From Opitutaceae bacterium (GTDB lineage Bacteria > Verrucomicrobiota > Verrucomicrobiia > Opitutales > Opitutaceae), in the NCBI GenBank assembly GCA_002694885.1, contig NZNM01000102.1, forward strand, positions 1 through 32,845: a stretch of DNA of 32,845 bases, read 5' to 3'. The position numbers were made by a program, and so were the translations under genes. This document shows, one piece after another, positions 25,607 to 32,845 of this stretch. The notes under the pieces were generated by a model. It saw only the letters and a list, made by a program, of their open reading frames with translations. It searched no databases and was not told the origin of the DNA. How positions within the stretch are numbered: the first letter of the stretch is position 1; every line of letters begins with the position of its first letter.

Positions 25607-27001
25607 CTACCGCTTTCGCTTCGCCCACTCGGCATCCACCTCGGCCTTGCTCATGTTCTGAGCGTTTCGCATGTGATATTTGGCATCGAGCTCAGTCTGA
25701 ATCCCCGTATCGCCTTGCGACGCCATCCAGGCATCCAGCTTTCCTTTCAAACGGCGCATCACGCTAGCGTACTCCGGGTTCTCTGCCAGATTGTTCATTT
25801 CCAAGGGATCAGCCAGGCAATCGAAAAGTTCGAACTCAGGCCGCCACTGATATTTGGATACAAATTCTTTAACATGAGCATCGCCTGACTCTGCTTTGGC
25901 GATCATCGATTTGAATGCCTTATTACCTGTGTAGGCGTTGCTGTATACAACATCCGGCATCAGGTTCCAAATCAGCCGGAAATTCTCGTCCCGAACGGTT
26001 CTGATAGGATAAGCGTCCGATCCGTTGTTGATCCCGCGAGTAGTCACCTGACCGTAAACGTAGTTTCGGTGCCGATTGGTTTTGCCTGACAGCACAGGGG
26101 CAAAACTCTGGCCATCTAGGGAGGCCGCCGGGATTCCACCCGCCACCTCGATGAAGGTCGGGAGCACATCAGTATACTCTACCATTGCCCTAGTCGTGGA
26201 ACCCGCTTCCACATGACCAGGCCAACGGACGATCATAGCCGACTGCAACCCATTCCCATAGCATGTCCACTTGGCGAATGGCATCGAGTTGCCTTGTTCG
26301 GACACCACCATAACCAGCGTGTTCTCTTTTAGCCCATGCTTGTCGAGCAACGCGAGAATCTGCCCCACTTGGCTATCGTAGTAGGTAATCTCCGCCAAGT
26401 AAGCGCTAAATCCCTCTCGTACCTCAGGCGTATCCACGATGTAAGGAGGCAGAATAACTTTATCTGGCGGATAGATAGACGCGTCTCCCTTGTTCCAAGG
26501 GCCATGCGGTTCGTTCGAACACGCGAACAAGCAAAAGGGATTTCCCGCAGCAACCGATTCCACCATCAGGCTATCGATCGCCTCCATATCGGGATTGTTG
26601 TCCTTTTTGCTGTATTCAAACGGGAATACGGATTCCGGCTTGATATGCGTTTTTCCCGATAAGGCTACACGATAGCCCAAGGGTTGCAAATAGTGTACGA
26701 CGCTCTTCGCGCCCAGTTTAGCGAAGGTATGATTGGGATACGCTCCCGAATTAAACGGATACAATCCAGTGTAGATATTGTGGCGCGTCGGCGAGCACAT
26801 CGATGATGATTGAAAGCAGCGTTCGAATAGCATGCCTTCTGTCGCCAGAAAATCGATGTTGGGAGTGTGGGCCTGCCCACCATAGGATCCGATGTCTCTA
26901 AATGTAAGATCGTCAGCTATAATGAAGACCAAATTCGGCTTAGATTGAGCGAAAGCCAACGAATTCAATAGCGCGCAAACGAGGGGTAGTAGCGATTTCA
27001 T
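25607..27001 (-). CDS. Secreted type I sulfatase (C-S-P-T-R)
   Basis: 464 residues from the ATG at 26999-27001, which gives a signal peptide (MKSLLPLVCALLNSLAFA). Other in-frame ATGs lie 12 nt and more upstream (MVDL at 27013, longer forms to 27061); no clear ribosome-binding site decides. Metal block IADDLTFRDIGSYGG at 28-42, formylglycine motif C69-S-P-T-R73 followed by HNIYTGLYPFNSGAYPNH, then a SGKTHIKPE segment (GKTH carries the catalytic lysine) and VSEQGNSMPFAKW. The second metal block has Ser-Glu-Gln-Gly instead of the usual x-Asp-Asn/His-Gly, a noticeable change of ligands. The rest is a typical C-terminal subdomain. It is the last sulfatase of the cluster and stands alone. Confidence 0.92.
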   Translation of the reverse strand: MKSLLPLVCALLNSLAFAQSKPNLVFIIADDLTFRDIGSYGGQAHTPNIDFLATEGMLFERCFQSSSMCSPTRHNIYTGLYPFNSGAYPNHTFAKLGAKSVVHYLQPLGYRVALSGKTHIKPESVFPFEYSKKDNNPDMEAIDSLMVESVAAGNPFCLFACSNEPHGPWNKGDASIYPPDKVILPPYIVDTPEVREGFSAYLAEITYYDSQVGQILALLDKHGLKENTLVMVVSEQGNSMPFAKWTCYGNGLQSAMIVRWPGHVEAGSTTRAMVEYTDVLPTFIEVAGGIPAASLDGQSFAPVLSGKTNRHRNYVYGQVTTRGINNGSDAYPIRTVRDENFRLIWNLMPDVVYSNAYTGNKAFKSMIAKAESGDAHVKEFVSKYQWRPEFELFDCLADPLEMNNLAENPEYASVMRRLKGKLDAWMASQGDTGIQTELDAKYHMRNAQNMSKAEVDAEWAKRKR

Positions 27002-27124
27002 CAAATCAACCATGGCCAGCATTCTATATTCAACAAAGCAATTTAATCCATGCGCTCGCAAAAAAGCCGCGACTGGAAGCTCCCCAGTGCGACTGAAAGT
27101 TTTGTTCTAAGGCAAAATTGAGCG

Positions 27125-27511
27125 TCAGTTGGTAATATCGAATGTCGTGCTGGCTTCCCTTACCGGCAGGTACACTTCGTACCACTCCTTTTGTGCAGCG
27201 CTTCCCGCATAGTCCTTAAGAGCTTGCTCGTCCTTGAACTCCATGACGAATGCATGGGAACGATTGCCCTGAGCCTTGATCGAACGGATCCATACGCGAG
27301 TCACTCCGTCGTATTTTTTGGCGATCGTCTTGACGCCATCGAGAGCCTTTTTGATCTGATCCTCCGAAGCGTCGTCTTTCCAAGATACGGTGACAACGTG
27401 GATTACCGATTTTGGAGCGATCTTGCTGTCTCCATGGTGAGCGCCAAACGCGGTAGACACTCCCACGATCAAAAACAAGGCTCCGATAAGAGATAGAACT
27501 GATTTTTTCAT
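27125..27511 (-). CDS. Secreted Dabb (stress-responsive A/B barrel) domain protein
   Basis: 128 residues. Signal peptide about 1-23 (LSLIGALFLIVGVSTAFG). The remainder is one Dabb domain: VIHVVTVSWKDDASEDQIKK at 39-58 as the first strand and helix, a VTRVWIRSIK strand, HAFVMEFKDEQALKDY, and a C-terminal YLPVREASTTFDI. Dabb proteins are small dimeric ferredoxin-like barrels that bind hydrophobic or polyketide-like ligands; most bacterial secreted ones have no defined function. It is separated from the sulfatase by 123 nt and from the DUF5069 gene by 181 nt, with no link visible beyond location. Confidence 0.85.
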   Translation of the reverse strand: MKKSVLSLIGALFLIVGVSTAFGAHHGDSKIAPKSVIHVVTVSWKDDASEDQIKKALDGVKTIAKKYDGVTRVWIRSIKAQGNRSHAFVMEFKDEQALKDYAGSAAQKEWYEVYLPVREASTTFDITN

Positions 27512-27692
27512 ATGGATTTTGATTAACTAGGTTTTCTTAAAATGAGGCAACGTTTCCCTCGCCCCGGTTGATGAAATCAACGGCACATTTTATCAATCTA
27601 GGGGCCTGGGCAAGCAGAATAGGCATAGTTGATTCTCGCGACAAAGATGTAACGAAATATCTCCAAGTTGCCGAACTCCCGCCCACAAAAAG

Positions 27693-28145
27693 CTATATCC
27701 TTCCCTCTTCGATGCCGTAAACATCGAACAATACGTAGACCACGCGGCCCTGAGGGAAGTATTCAGGAATATAGCCTTCCAGGAACTCCTGCAATTCGAT
27801 CGGCATCTCGCTAATCCGCTTGCCACGCATCTCGTTGTTACAAGCTATGATCTCCCGACGCTCTCGTTGCTTGGCGTTAGACGCAATCCACTCGGCCACC
27901 GCTTCATCGTTGGCGCCGGTCGCCACGAACTCCTTGAAAGCGTCTGGCTTGACCTCCGCGAAACCGAAAAAGAAATTATCCAGCGGGCAATCGAAATGGT
28001 ATTCCCCATTCGTTACCGCTAACGCGGCCCGGCATTTGTCCAAGGTTCGCTTGGCGACTACATAGCCGGCTAGCGTTTCTCTTGGGCTAGCAGGATAGTC
28101 CTTGGCTAGGTCTAAAGCGAGTTCGTTGAGTCCAGATTTTGACGT
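27693..28145 (-). CDS. DUF5069 domain protein with no canonical start codon
   Basis: The reading frame from the stop at 27693 encodes a DUF5069-like protein: PRETLAGYVVAKRTLDKCRA, NGEYHFDCPLDNFFF, DAFKEFVATGANDEAVAEW and a C-terminal QGRVVYVLFDVYGIEEG. The homologous part begins before the first usable start (a TTG at 28041-28043) and extends up to TSKSGLNELALDLAKDYP. An in-frame stop lies at 28152-28154, and between it and the TTG there is no ATG, GTG or TTG. Position 28143-28145 reads ACG just where an ATG (M-S-K-S-G) would be expected. So either ACG is the start, the start has been lost by a T-to-C change, or the base is an error. Function of the family is unknown to me. With ACG the protein would be 150 residues. 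Confidence 0.68.
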   Translation of the reverse strand, partial: TSKSGLNELALDLAKDYPASPRETLAGYVVAKRTLDKCRAALAVTNGEYHFDCPLDNFFFGFAEVKPDAFKEFVATGANDEAVAEWIASNAKQRERREIIACNNEMRGKRISEMPIELQEFLEGYIPEYFPQGRVVYVLFDVYGIEEGRI

Positions 28146-28224
28146 GTTTAATTAGCGAATTGTCCGTTGCCTCTCACGGCAAACGAATTCGGCATCAATG
28201 CGATTGCCTTCGAAATCTCTCAAT

Positions 28225-29610
28225 CTACACCCCCGGATCCTCATGACGCTCCACCTCGTCTGGCTCGACACCCACCAGAACAGGTTTATCCTCGATCTCA
28301 ATCCCTTCCCATTCCGGCAGGCAAAACCGCTGGGCCTCCAAGATCTCTCGGGCCAGCGATCGGATCTCGTCTAACGATAGACAGGCTGCCGTCAACGGAT
28401 CCATGGCGAATGCTTGGAAAACCCGCTCCGGATCTTGGGTCAACGCCGCTTCCACCGCCAGCCTTTGGACATTGATCTGCGTCTGATTGATGGCCGCGTG
28501 GACCATTGGAATATCGCCCACCTTCATTGGCTGCAATCCATTGGCATCGACGAAAACCGGTCCCTCGACGCAACTGTCCTCCGGAAGATTGTCGATCATC
28601 CCTCGATTCTCAACGTTACCGTGTATCACCACCGGTTCTCCTCCTTCAGCCGCATGAATAATCTGCGATCCGTATTCAGAACTTCGGTTCAAATCGATCT
28701 CTTTCTCCCCGTTAGCCAATTTTTCCATCTCATCTTTCCAGTCGGGTCGGGCATAGAGCTCCTTGATAAAGCCGCTGCCACCGTTCCAGCCGCCACCGGG
28801 ACAATACTGCTCGATGAGTTCGGGCCTCTTCCGCCACCAAGGCGTGTACTCGGATCCATGACCGCTTGATTCCGTAACGGGAAAGCCGAAATGCTTGACC
28901 ATTTCCATGCGCACGGTATCGCCCTTCCAAATTCGCGGCTCGATAGCCAGTTCATTAATACGAGGCAACAAGTCCTCCCCATTCTTTTCGAACTTGTAGA
29001 ACCAAGCCTGATGATTGATTCCCGCGCAAAGCCAGTCGACGTCCTCCAATTCGAGCTCTAATCGCTTTGCCCACTGCTGCGACGTCCCTTGCACAGAATG
29101 ACAAAGCCCCACCAATTGGACCCCAGGGGCAGCACGATACATGCCCCAGCATAGCATGGACATGGGATTGGTGTAGTTCAACAGGATCGCTCTTGGACAC
29201 AGCTCCATCATGTCCCGGGCAATTCCCACCTGATGCGGGAGCGTGCGCAGGCAGCGCATAATACCGCCAGGCGTCAGGGTATCTCCAATACATTGATCGA
29301 CGCCATAGCGCTTGGCGATATCGATCTCCGCCTCGATGGCTTGATACCCGCCGACAAGCAAACTTGAAATTACGTAATCAGCCCCGCATAGAACGCTGCG
29401 ACGATCGGTGGTCGCTTCGAAAGTAGCCTCAGTATAGCCCCCCGCTTTCAAAAGCCGCTCGGTAATCCTTTGAGCGTACCCCAGCCGCTCTTCATCGACG
29501 TCGACTAAGCAGAAATGGGAATCTCGCAGATTCTCGAAACTGAGAATATCCGCTTGTAAGCGACTAGAAAACACCAGGCTTCCTGCCCCGATAATGACAA
29601 TCTTAGGCAT
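28225..29610 (-). CDS. GH4 family NAD-dependent glycosidase, alpha-galactosidase type
   Basis: 461 residues without a signal peptide, so cytosolic. An N-terminal Rossmann site (IIGAGSLVFSS, residues 6-16) binds NAD. GH4 motifs follow: NYTNPM at 145-150, C170-H-S-V173 and G197-I-N-H-Q-A-W203, the Mn-binding Cys-His region. Enzymes of this family cleave glycosidic bonds by NAD-assisted oxidation at C3 and elimination rather than by simple acid-base hydrolysis. The CHSV form is the one reported for MelA-type alpha-galactosidases; CHEV is typical of alpha-glucosidases. Other specificities (alpha-galacturonidase) cannot be excluded. It is the only recognisable glycoside hydrolase in the window and would act on short imported oligosaccharides. 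It ends 79 nt before the DUF5069 gene on the same strand. Confidence 0.92.
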   Translation of the reverse strand: MPKIVIIGAGSLVFSSRLQADILSFENLRDSHFCLVDVDEERLGYAQRITERLLKAGGYTEATFEATTDRRSVLCGADYVISSLLVGGYQAIEAEIDIAKRYGVDQCIGDTLTPGGIMRCLRTLPHQVGIARDMMELCPRAILLNYTNPMSMLCWGMYRAAPGVQLVGLCHSVQGTSQQWAKRLELELEDVDWLCAGINHQAWFYKFEKNGEDLLPRINELAIEPRIWKGDTVRMEMVKHFGFPVTESSGHGSEYTPWWRKRPELIEQYCPGGGWNGGSGFIKELYARPDWKDEMEKLANGEKEIDLNRSSEYGSQIIHAAEGGEPVVIHGNVENRGMIDNLPEDSCVEGPVFVDANGLQPMKVGDIPMVHAAINQTQINVQRLAVEAALTQDPERVFQAFAMDPLTAACLSLDEIRSLAREILEAQRFCLPEWEGIEIEDKPVLVGVEPDEVERHEDPGV

Positions 29611-29709
29611 GGAGAACAGCCTTAAAGAATAGACACTAGTAGCAACGAGATACGATCGAATGCATCTGAGCGAACGCCTAATGTTTGAGTTTTATTCGCT
29701 TTGAGGATG

Positions 29710-29785
29710 GTAGGGCTGACTGTCCCTAGTCAGCCGTTCCGACAAACCTCTCCAATCGCGGCTGACTAGGGACAGTCAGCCCTAC
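29710..29785. repeat. REP inverted pair with perfect 26-bp arms, GTAGGGCTG family
   Basis: The left arm starts GTAGGGCTGACTGTCCC at 29710 and the right arm ends GTCAGCCCTAC at 29785. The two 26-nt arms are exact reverse complements around a 24-nt loop, the best preserved pair in the window. It is the first of three pairs in the 432-nt gap 29611-30042, which contains no gene. Confidence 0.9.
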
Positions 29786-29852
29786 CATTTGAAACTCGGA
29801 TTGAGATTTATTGTACACTCTCTCAACCAGTTCCCAATAAGATGATATCGGC

Positions 29853-29916
29853 TGAAGGAGCGGCTTTACGCCGCGATTAAGCTAGAATTATCGTGCCGTA
29901 AAGCCGCTACTTCTAC
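29853..29916. repeat. REP inverted pair, GGAGCGGC family
   Basis: GAAGGAGCGGCTTTACGCC at 29853 (foot GAAG) and an inverted arm GTAAAGCCGCTACTTCTAC ending at 29916. The right arm has an extra ACTT before the foot compared with other members. Confidence 0.78.
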
Positions 29917-29949
29917 AAAAAACCTTCGCAGTCACAGCACATTCTAATG

Positions 29950-30023
29950 GCAGGGAGGATCGGCTCGATACTCTTCCACCTACATTCACGACAATACTGG
30001 AGGACTCAGCGAGTCCTCCCTAC
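29950..30023. repeat. REP inverted pair, GGACCG family (left arm diverged)
   Basis: Left arm GCAGGGAGGATCGGCTCGA starting at 29950 and right arm GGAGGACTCAGCGAGTCCTC closing with CCTAC at 30023. It ends 20 nt before the stop of the dehydrogenase gene. Confidence 0.75.
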
Positions 30024-30042
30024 CACGAAAGATCTGACCGGC

Positions 30043-31467
30043 TTACTCCACCGGAACCAGCTTATGGAGGCCGCCCTTATTGGGGCCACGCCTATTGAGA
30101 GCCACGTATATCAGCCCGTCGGGACCGGTGGCGATATCGCGAACACGTCCCTGCTTCTTCAAGATCGTTTCGATGTGTACAACTTTCTTATCTTGGATGA
30201 CGATACGCTGCACTTCCTCCGCCGACATACCTGTCGCTAGCAAATTGTACTTCCATCCAGGGAACGCGTCTCCTTCATAAAAATCGATTCCCGCGGTAGC
30301 GATTGAAGGCAGCCAATAGTGAGTTGGTTGCTCCATGCCTTCCATGTGCGTCTTATCCGTCCATGGCGTACCATCGTAGTTCATGCCGTAGGTGATCACG
30401 GGCCAGCCGTAATTGATGCCCGGGCGAATCCAATTGAGTTCGTCGCCTCCGCGTGGGCCGTGCTCCGTTTCCCAAAGGTCTCCAGTAAGTGGATGCAAGT
30501 CCATCCCTTGCGGATTGCGGTTTCCGTAGGCCCAAATAGTCTTGTAGGCTCCGGGAGTGTTGTAGAAGGGATTGTCCTTAGGCACTCGGCCATCGTCATA
30601 GATGCGATGGATCTTGCCGTGAGGAACCGTTAGATCCTGAGCAGGATCGCCCTCTTGACGGTCGCCGATCCCAAAAAATAGGTATCCATCTTTGAACACA
30701 AATCGCGATCCGTAATGCCCGCCTTTGGTCGTATGGAATTTTGGTGGAGCCATAAATATCTCCTCTTGGTCCACCCATTTGTTACCCTTGATACGACCCC
30801 GAACCACCGCGGTCATAGAAGCGGTTTTCCCACCTACCTTTGCTCCCGCATCTTGGCTATAGGACAAGTAGATCCAGCCATTCTTCTTGAAGTCGGGATG
30901 CGGAGCCACCTCCAGTAGACCGCCTTGGCCGACTCCCCGCACTTCCGGGGTGCCCTTGATTTCGCGTTTCTTGCCATTGGTCACCTTCCAAAGCACCCCG
31001 TCGCGCTGTGTCAGCAACATGGACTCGTCGGGCAAGAACGCGATCGACCAGAGTATGTCGTCCAGCTCCAAAACCTTCTCCAGTCTGAACTTGTGATACT
31101 GGGTGGTGAAAATCCCGTCCTTCGGCATCGATCTCTTGAGCAGATCTGTCGTTTCCGCCAGATACTTCTGCTCGCGCATGAAAATGATCAGACTGCGAAT
31201 CTGCTCCTCGGAGAGCACGCCTTCCCAAGGAACCATTCCCAATTCCGGGAGCCCTTCGCGAATCACTTTGGCGATCTCTTCGTCCGATCCGCCCCATTTC
31301 CAAACATCATCAATGAGCGAGCTGCCTTGCCCACCCTCGCCATTTTGGCCATGGCACTGAGCGCAATATTGCGTGTACAGTTCCTTGCTTCCACCTGTAC
31401 CGATGCGATTTTGGGCAAAGCTGGTGGAGCAAAATGCTACGAGGCAAAGAATCGAGAAGTACTTCAT
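30043..31467 (-). CDS. Secreted cytochrome c / PQQ-type sugar dehydrogenase fusion
   Basis: 474 residues from the ATG at 31465-31467, which opens a signal peptide (MKYFSILCLVAFCSTSFA); longer in-frame starts to 31512 are less likely. Residues about 25-110 form a c-type cytochrome: C35-A-Q-C38-H39 binds haem and GLPELGMVPW offers the methionine ligand. Residues about 130-474 are a soluble aldose or sorbosone dehydrogenase beta-propeller: GGLLEVAPHPDF, YGNRNPQGMDLHP, EHGPRGGDELNWI and GLIYVALNRRG. The combination would pass electrons from PQQ-dependent sugar oxidation in the periplasm to haem. The PQQ cofactor is inferred from family membership. Desulfated sugars from the neighbouring locus are possible substrates. 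Confidence 0.9.
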   Translation of the reverse strand: MKYFSILCLVAFCSTSFAQNRIGTGGSKELYTQYCAQCHGQNGEGGQGSSLIDDVWKWGGSDEEIAKVIREGLPELGMVPWEGVLSEEQIRSLIIFMREQKYLAETTDLLKRSMPKDGIFTTQYHKFRLEKVLELDDILWSIAFLPDESMLLTQRDGVLWKVTNGKKREIKGTPEVRGVGQGGLLEVAPHPDFKKNGWIYLSYSQDAGAKVGGKTASMTAVVRGRIKGNKWVDQEEIFMAPPKFHTTKGGHYGSRFVFKDGYLFFGIGDRQEGDPAQDLTVPHGKIHRIYDDGRVPKDNPFYNTPGAYKTIWAYGNRNPQGMDLHPLTGDLWETEHGPRGGDELNWIRPGINYGWPVITYGMNYDGTPWTDKTHMEGMEQPTHYWLPSIATAGIDFYEGDAFPGWKYNLLATGMSAEEVQRIVIQDKKVVHIETILKKQGRVRDIATGPDGLIYVALNRRGPNKGGLHKLVPVE

Positions 31468-31680
31468 ATGTCGCATGTCGGTACTGACGAATTCCACCCA
31501 TGACAACTCCAAATAGCTGTGAATTCGCCTTGATTTTCATTACGTGGAGAATGTCTGAATTCTCAGTTTGGGCCTTGAGTAACGCTTTTTTACCTGGCTA
31601 CTATATCACCCGAAACTTCAACCAGCCACCCCGAAATGCTTTCGATATTCCGCCTCTCGCCAATTTTCGCAGCCATATTT

Positions 31681-32031
31681 CTACTGGCGCTTTCCCATCT
31701 CCAGTTGGCATACCCAGCAGCTGCTGGCTCCGATATCTTCATCCCTGAGCTCGAACAGGCTGGATAGGCGTTGAATGCCCGCGTTAGCGAAGAGAACAGA
31801 AGGGGGTCTAAAGGCTTCGACGGCGCTGGCGATGGAGGCCTCGACCCTCTTTCGACTTCTAACGTCGGTTTCGAAAAAGGCGACGGATCCTGGATGCTCC
31901 TTCTGGCAGAGTTTAAGGCTCTCCTCTTTGTTCACATCCAGCAAGGCAACATCATAACCCTCGGAAGCATATTTTCTTACGGCGGCGCCTCCAATACCGG
32001 TGGCGCCTCCAGTGATAATGGCAAGGGGCAT
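31681..32031 (-). pseudogene. Truncated short-chain dehydrogenase/reductase
   Basis: 116 residues from the ATG at 32029-32031. The first 100 match the SDR nucleotide-binding half: TGGATGIGGA at 8-16, LLDVN at 30-34, TDVRSRKRVEA and the NAG triad at 83-85 followed by IQRLSSLFELRDEDI. A normal SDR continues for about 150 more residues with the catalytic Ser and YxxxK, but here the frame runs into an unrelated tail (GASSCWVCQLEMGKRQ) and stops. No continuation was found in the other minus-strand frames down to about 31500, so the second half appears deleted rather than frameshifted. The remnant could still bind NAD(P), but catalysis is not expected. Confidence 0.75.
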
Positions 32032-32133
32032 GGTTTTATGGGAAAATCTAAAAGGGCTCGTTCGCAAACAGGAAATCCAGCTTTTTGAGCTCTTGGGGCT
32101 GTTGTACAATTCAGAATTGCTTTGCTGACTTTG

Positions 32134-32196
32134 GAAGGGAGGACCGGCCCGGTCCTCCGTATTCGTATTTTGCAGGACCGAGCCGGTCCTCCCTAC
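32134..32196. repeat. REP inverted pair, GGACCG family
   Basis: GAAGGGAGGACCGGCCCGG then TCCTCC at 32134-32158 (foot GAAG) and an inverted arm AGGACCGAGCCGGTCC closing with TCCCTAC at 32196. Confidence 0.82.
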
Positions 32197-32249
32197 CTTT
32201 AGAAATGCCTCTCAACAAGCCCAGGTGATCTTTAATCTATCCTAGACCG

Positions 32250-32845
32250 TCACCGCTGATTCCGTCGATCGAAGCGCCCGCCTACGCGGTGCAGGTATTC
32301 GAATCCTAGATTGAAAATAAGTACGCCTGCCAAAGCGATGCCCGCACCCAAAACACCTAGCGCCGCCCACTCGTTCTGCAAGGTCCACAGGAATTGGCCG
32401 ACACAAAGGATGGATACAACGAGCAAGGTTGAGGTCCGGCCAATGCGGTTCACGATGAAAGCTCCAAGAGGCGCTCCCAAAATCACCACCGGGGCAGCCG
32501 CTAACCAGTTTTCGAATACGCTAGGCTGGAGAGATCCAAACAACGTCTTGGTCGCTAGACCGAAGAGCGAGGTGAAGGTCATGATGATGACCGAAGTGGG
32601 AATAGCGATCTTGAGATCAGCCTGGCAGAGAAGGACCAGCACCGCGTAGAGTACCATGTCTACTCCCACTCCTGTGATAGACGATACCGCGGCCCCGGCC
32701 AGCAATCCCACCATAAAACCCGCGTTCCGGTCGAATCGGTGAGCTCCCGGGGCCAGGCCTTCGTGCCGAACGATCTCCTTGAGGCGATACATGTGAAGGA
32801 CGCCAAAGCTGCACCACACTACAGCAAACAGAACCTTAATGAACA
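32250..32845 (-). CDS. TauE/SafE family membrane transporter, C-terminal part (cut by window edge)
   Basis: The frame is open from the stop at 32250 through the right edge (FIKVLFAVVWC continues upstream of a possible GTG at 32819), so the start lies beyond the window. About 198 residues are visible, mostly hydrophobic. At least four membrane segments can be seen: GFMVGLLAGAAVSSITG, VLYAVLVLLC, AAAPVVILGAPLGAFIV and GVLGAGIALAGVLIFN. The small glycine-rich GAPLGAFIVNRIG loop is characteristic of TauE/SafE permeases. The family exports or imports small anions such as sulfite, sulfoacetate or organic acids. The neighbourhood of sulfatases makes a sulfur oxyanion attractive, but this is inference, since a truncated SDR and the dehydrogenase lie between them. 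Confidence 0.82.
   Translation of the reverse strand, partial: FIKVLFAVVWCSFGVLHMYRLKEIVRHEGLAPGAHRFDRNAGFMVGLLAGAAVSSITGVGVDMVLYAVLVLLCQADLKIAIPTSVIIMTFTSLFGLATKTLFGSLQPSVFENWLAAAPVVILGAPLGAFIVNRIGRTSTLLVVSILCVGQFLWTLQNEWAALGVLGAGIALAGVLIFNLGFEYLHRVGGRFDRRNQR

Noticed and set aside
27552-27590. Small hairpin GTTGATGAAATCAAC upstream of the Dabb gene
   Set aside because: Only a 6-bp stem; too short to separate from chance.

Overview
The window is a bacterial accessory locus of about 33 kb dominated by secreted type I sulfatases. Ten separate formylglycine-type sulfatase genes (one cut by the left edge) lie between positions 1 and 27001, all on the minus strand, each with its own Cys-x-Pro/Ala-x-Arg active-site motif and mostly with visible signal peptides. 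Around them are other exported or carbohydrate-linked proteins: a Tat-exported Gfo/Idh/MocA oxidoreductase, a Tat-type sugar isomerase, a two-domain SGNH plus alpha/beta-hydrolase esterase, a second SGNH hydrolase, a DUF3500 protein, a PhoD-like phosphatase and a CehA/McbA-type metallohydrolase. This mix suggests a Verrucomicrobiota member (Opitutae/Puniceicoccales-like) or possibly a Planctomycetota member living on heavily sulfated, acylated algal or animal glycans. The taxon is an inference from gene content and from the repeat families, not from a marker gene.

Layout. 1-10419: three complete sulfatases and one partial one, interleaved with the oxidoreductase (+), the dual esterase (-) and the isomerase (+). 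10558-12496: divergent SGNH hydrolase (-) and DUF3500 protein (+). 12704-23661: five sulfatases and the PhoD-like enzyme, all minus; two of the sulfatases (20009-21796 and 18423-19991) are only 17 nt apart and look like one operon. 23799-25418: CehA/McbA-type hydrolase (+). 25607-27001: tenth sulfatase. From 27125 the content changes to a secreted Dabb-domain protein, a DUF5069 protein with no normal start codon, a cytosolic GH4 glycosidase, a cytochrome c/PQQ-type sugar dehydrogenase, a truncated short-chain dehydrogenase and a partial TauE/SafE transporter.

Almost every gap between genes is filled with small palindromic repeats. At least six sequence families can be told apart by their stems, but most begin with the same foot, GTAG, and many occur as head-to-head inverted pairs (GTAG...CTAC). 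This is the architecture of REP/BIME elements mobilised by RAYT (TnpA-REP) transposases; no RAYT gene is in the window.

A working model: the exported sulfatases strip different sulfate positions from a complex glycan, the esterases remove acyl groups, the Tat-exported oxidoreductase and isomerase act on the exposed sugars, and released oligosaccharides are finished by enzymes such as the cytosolic GH4. No sulfatase-maturing enzyme, no SusC/D-like uptake pair and no endo-acting glycoside hydrolase or lyase is present, so those functions must be encoded elsewhere. No tRNA, rRNA or CRISPR array was seen.
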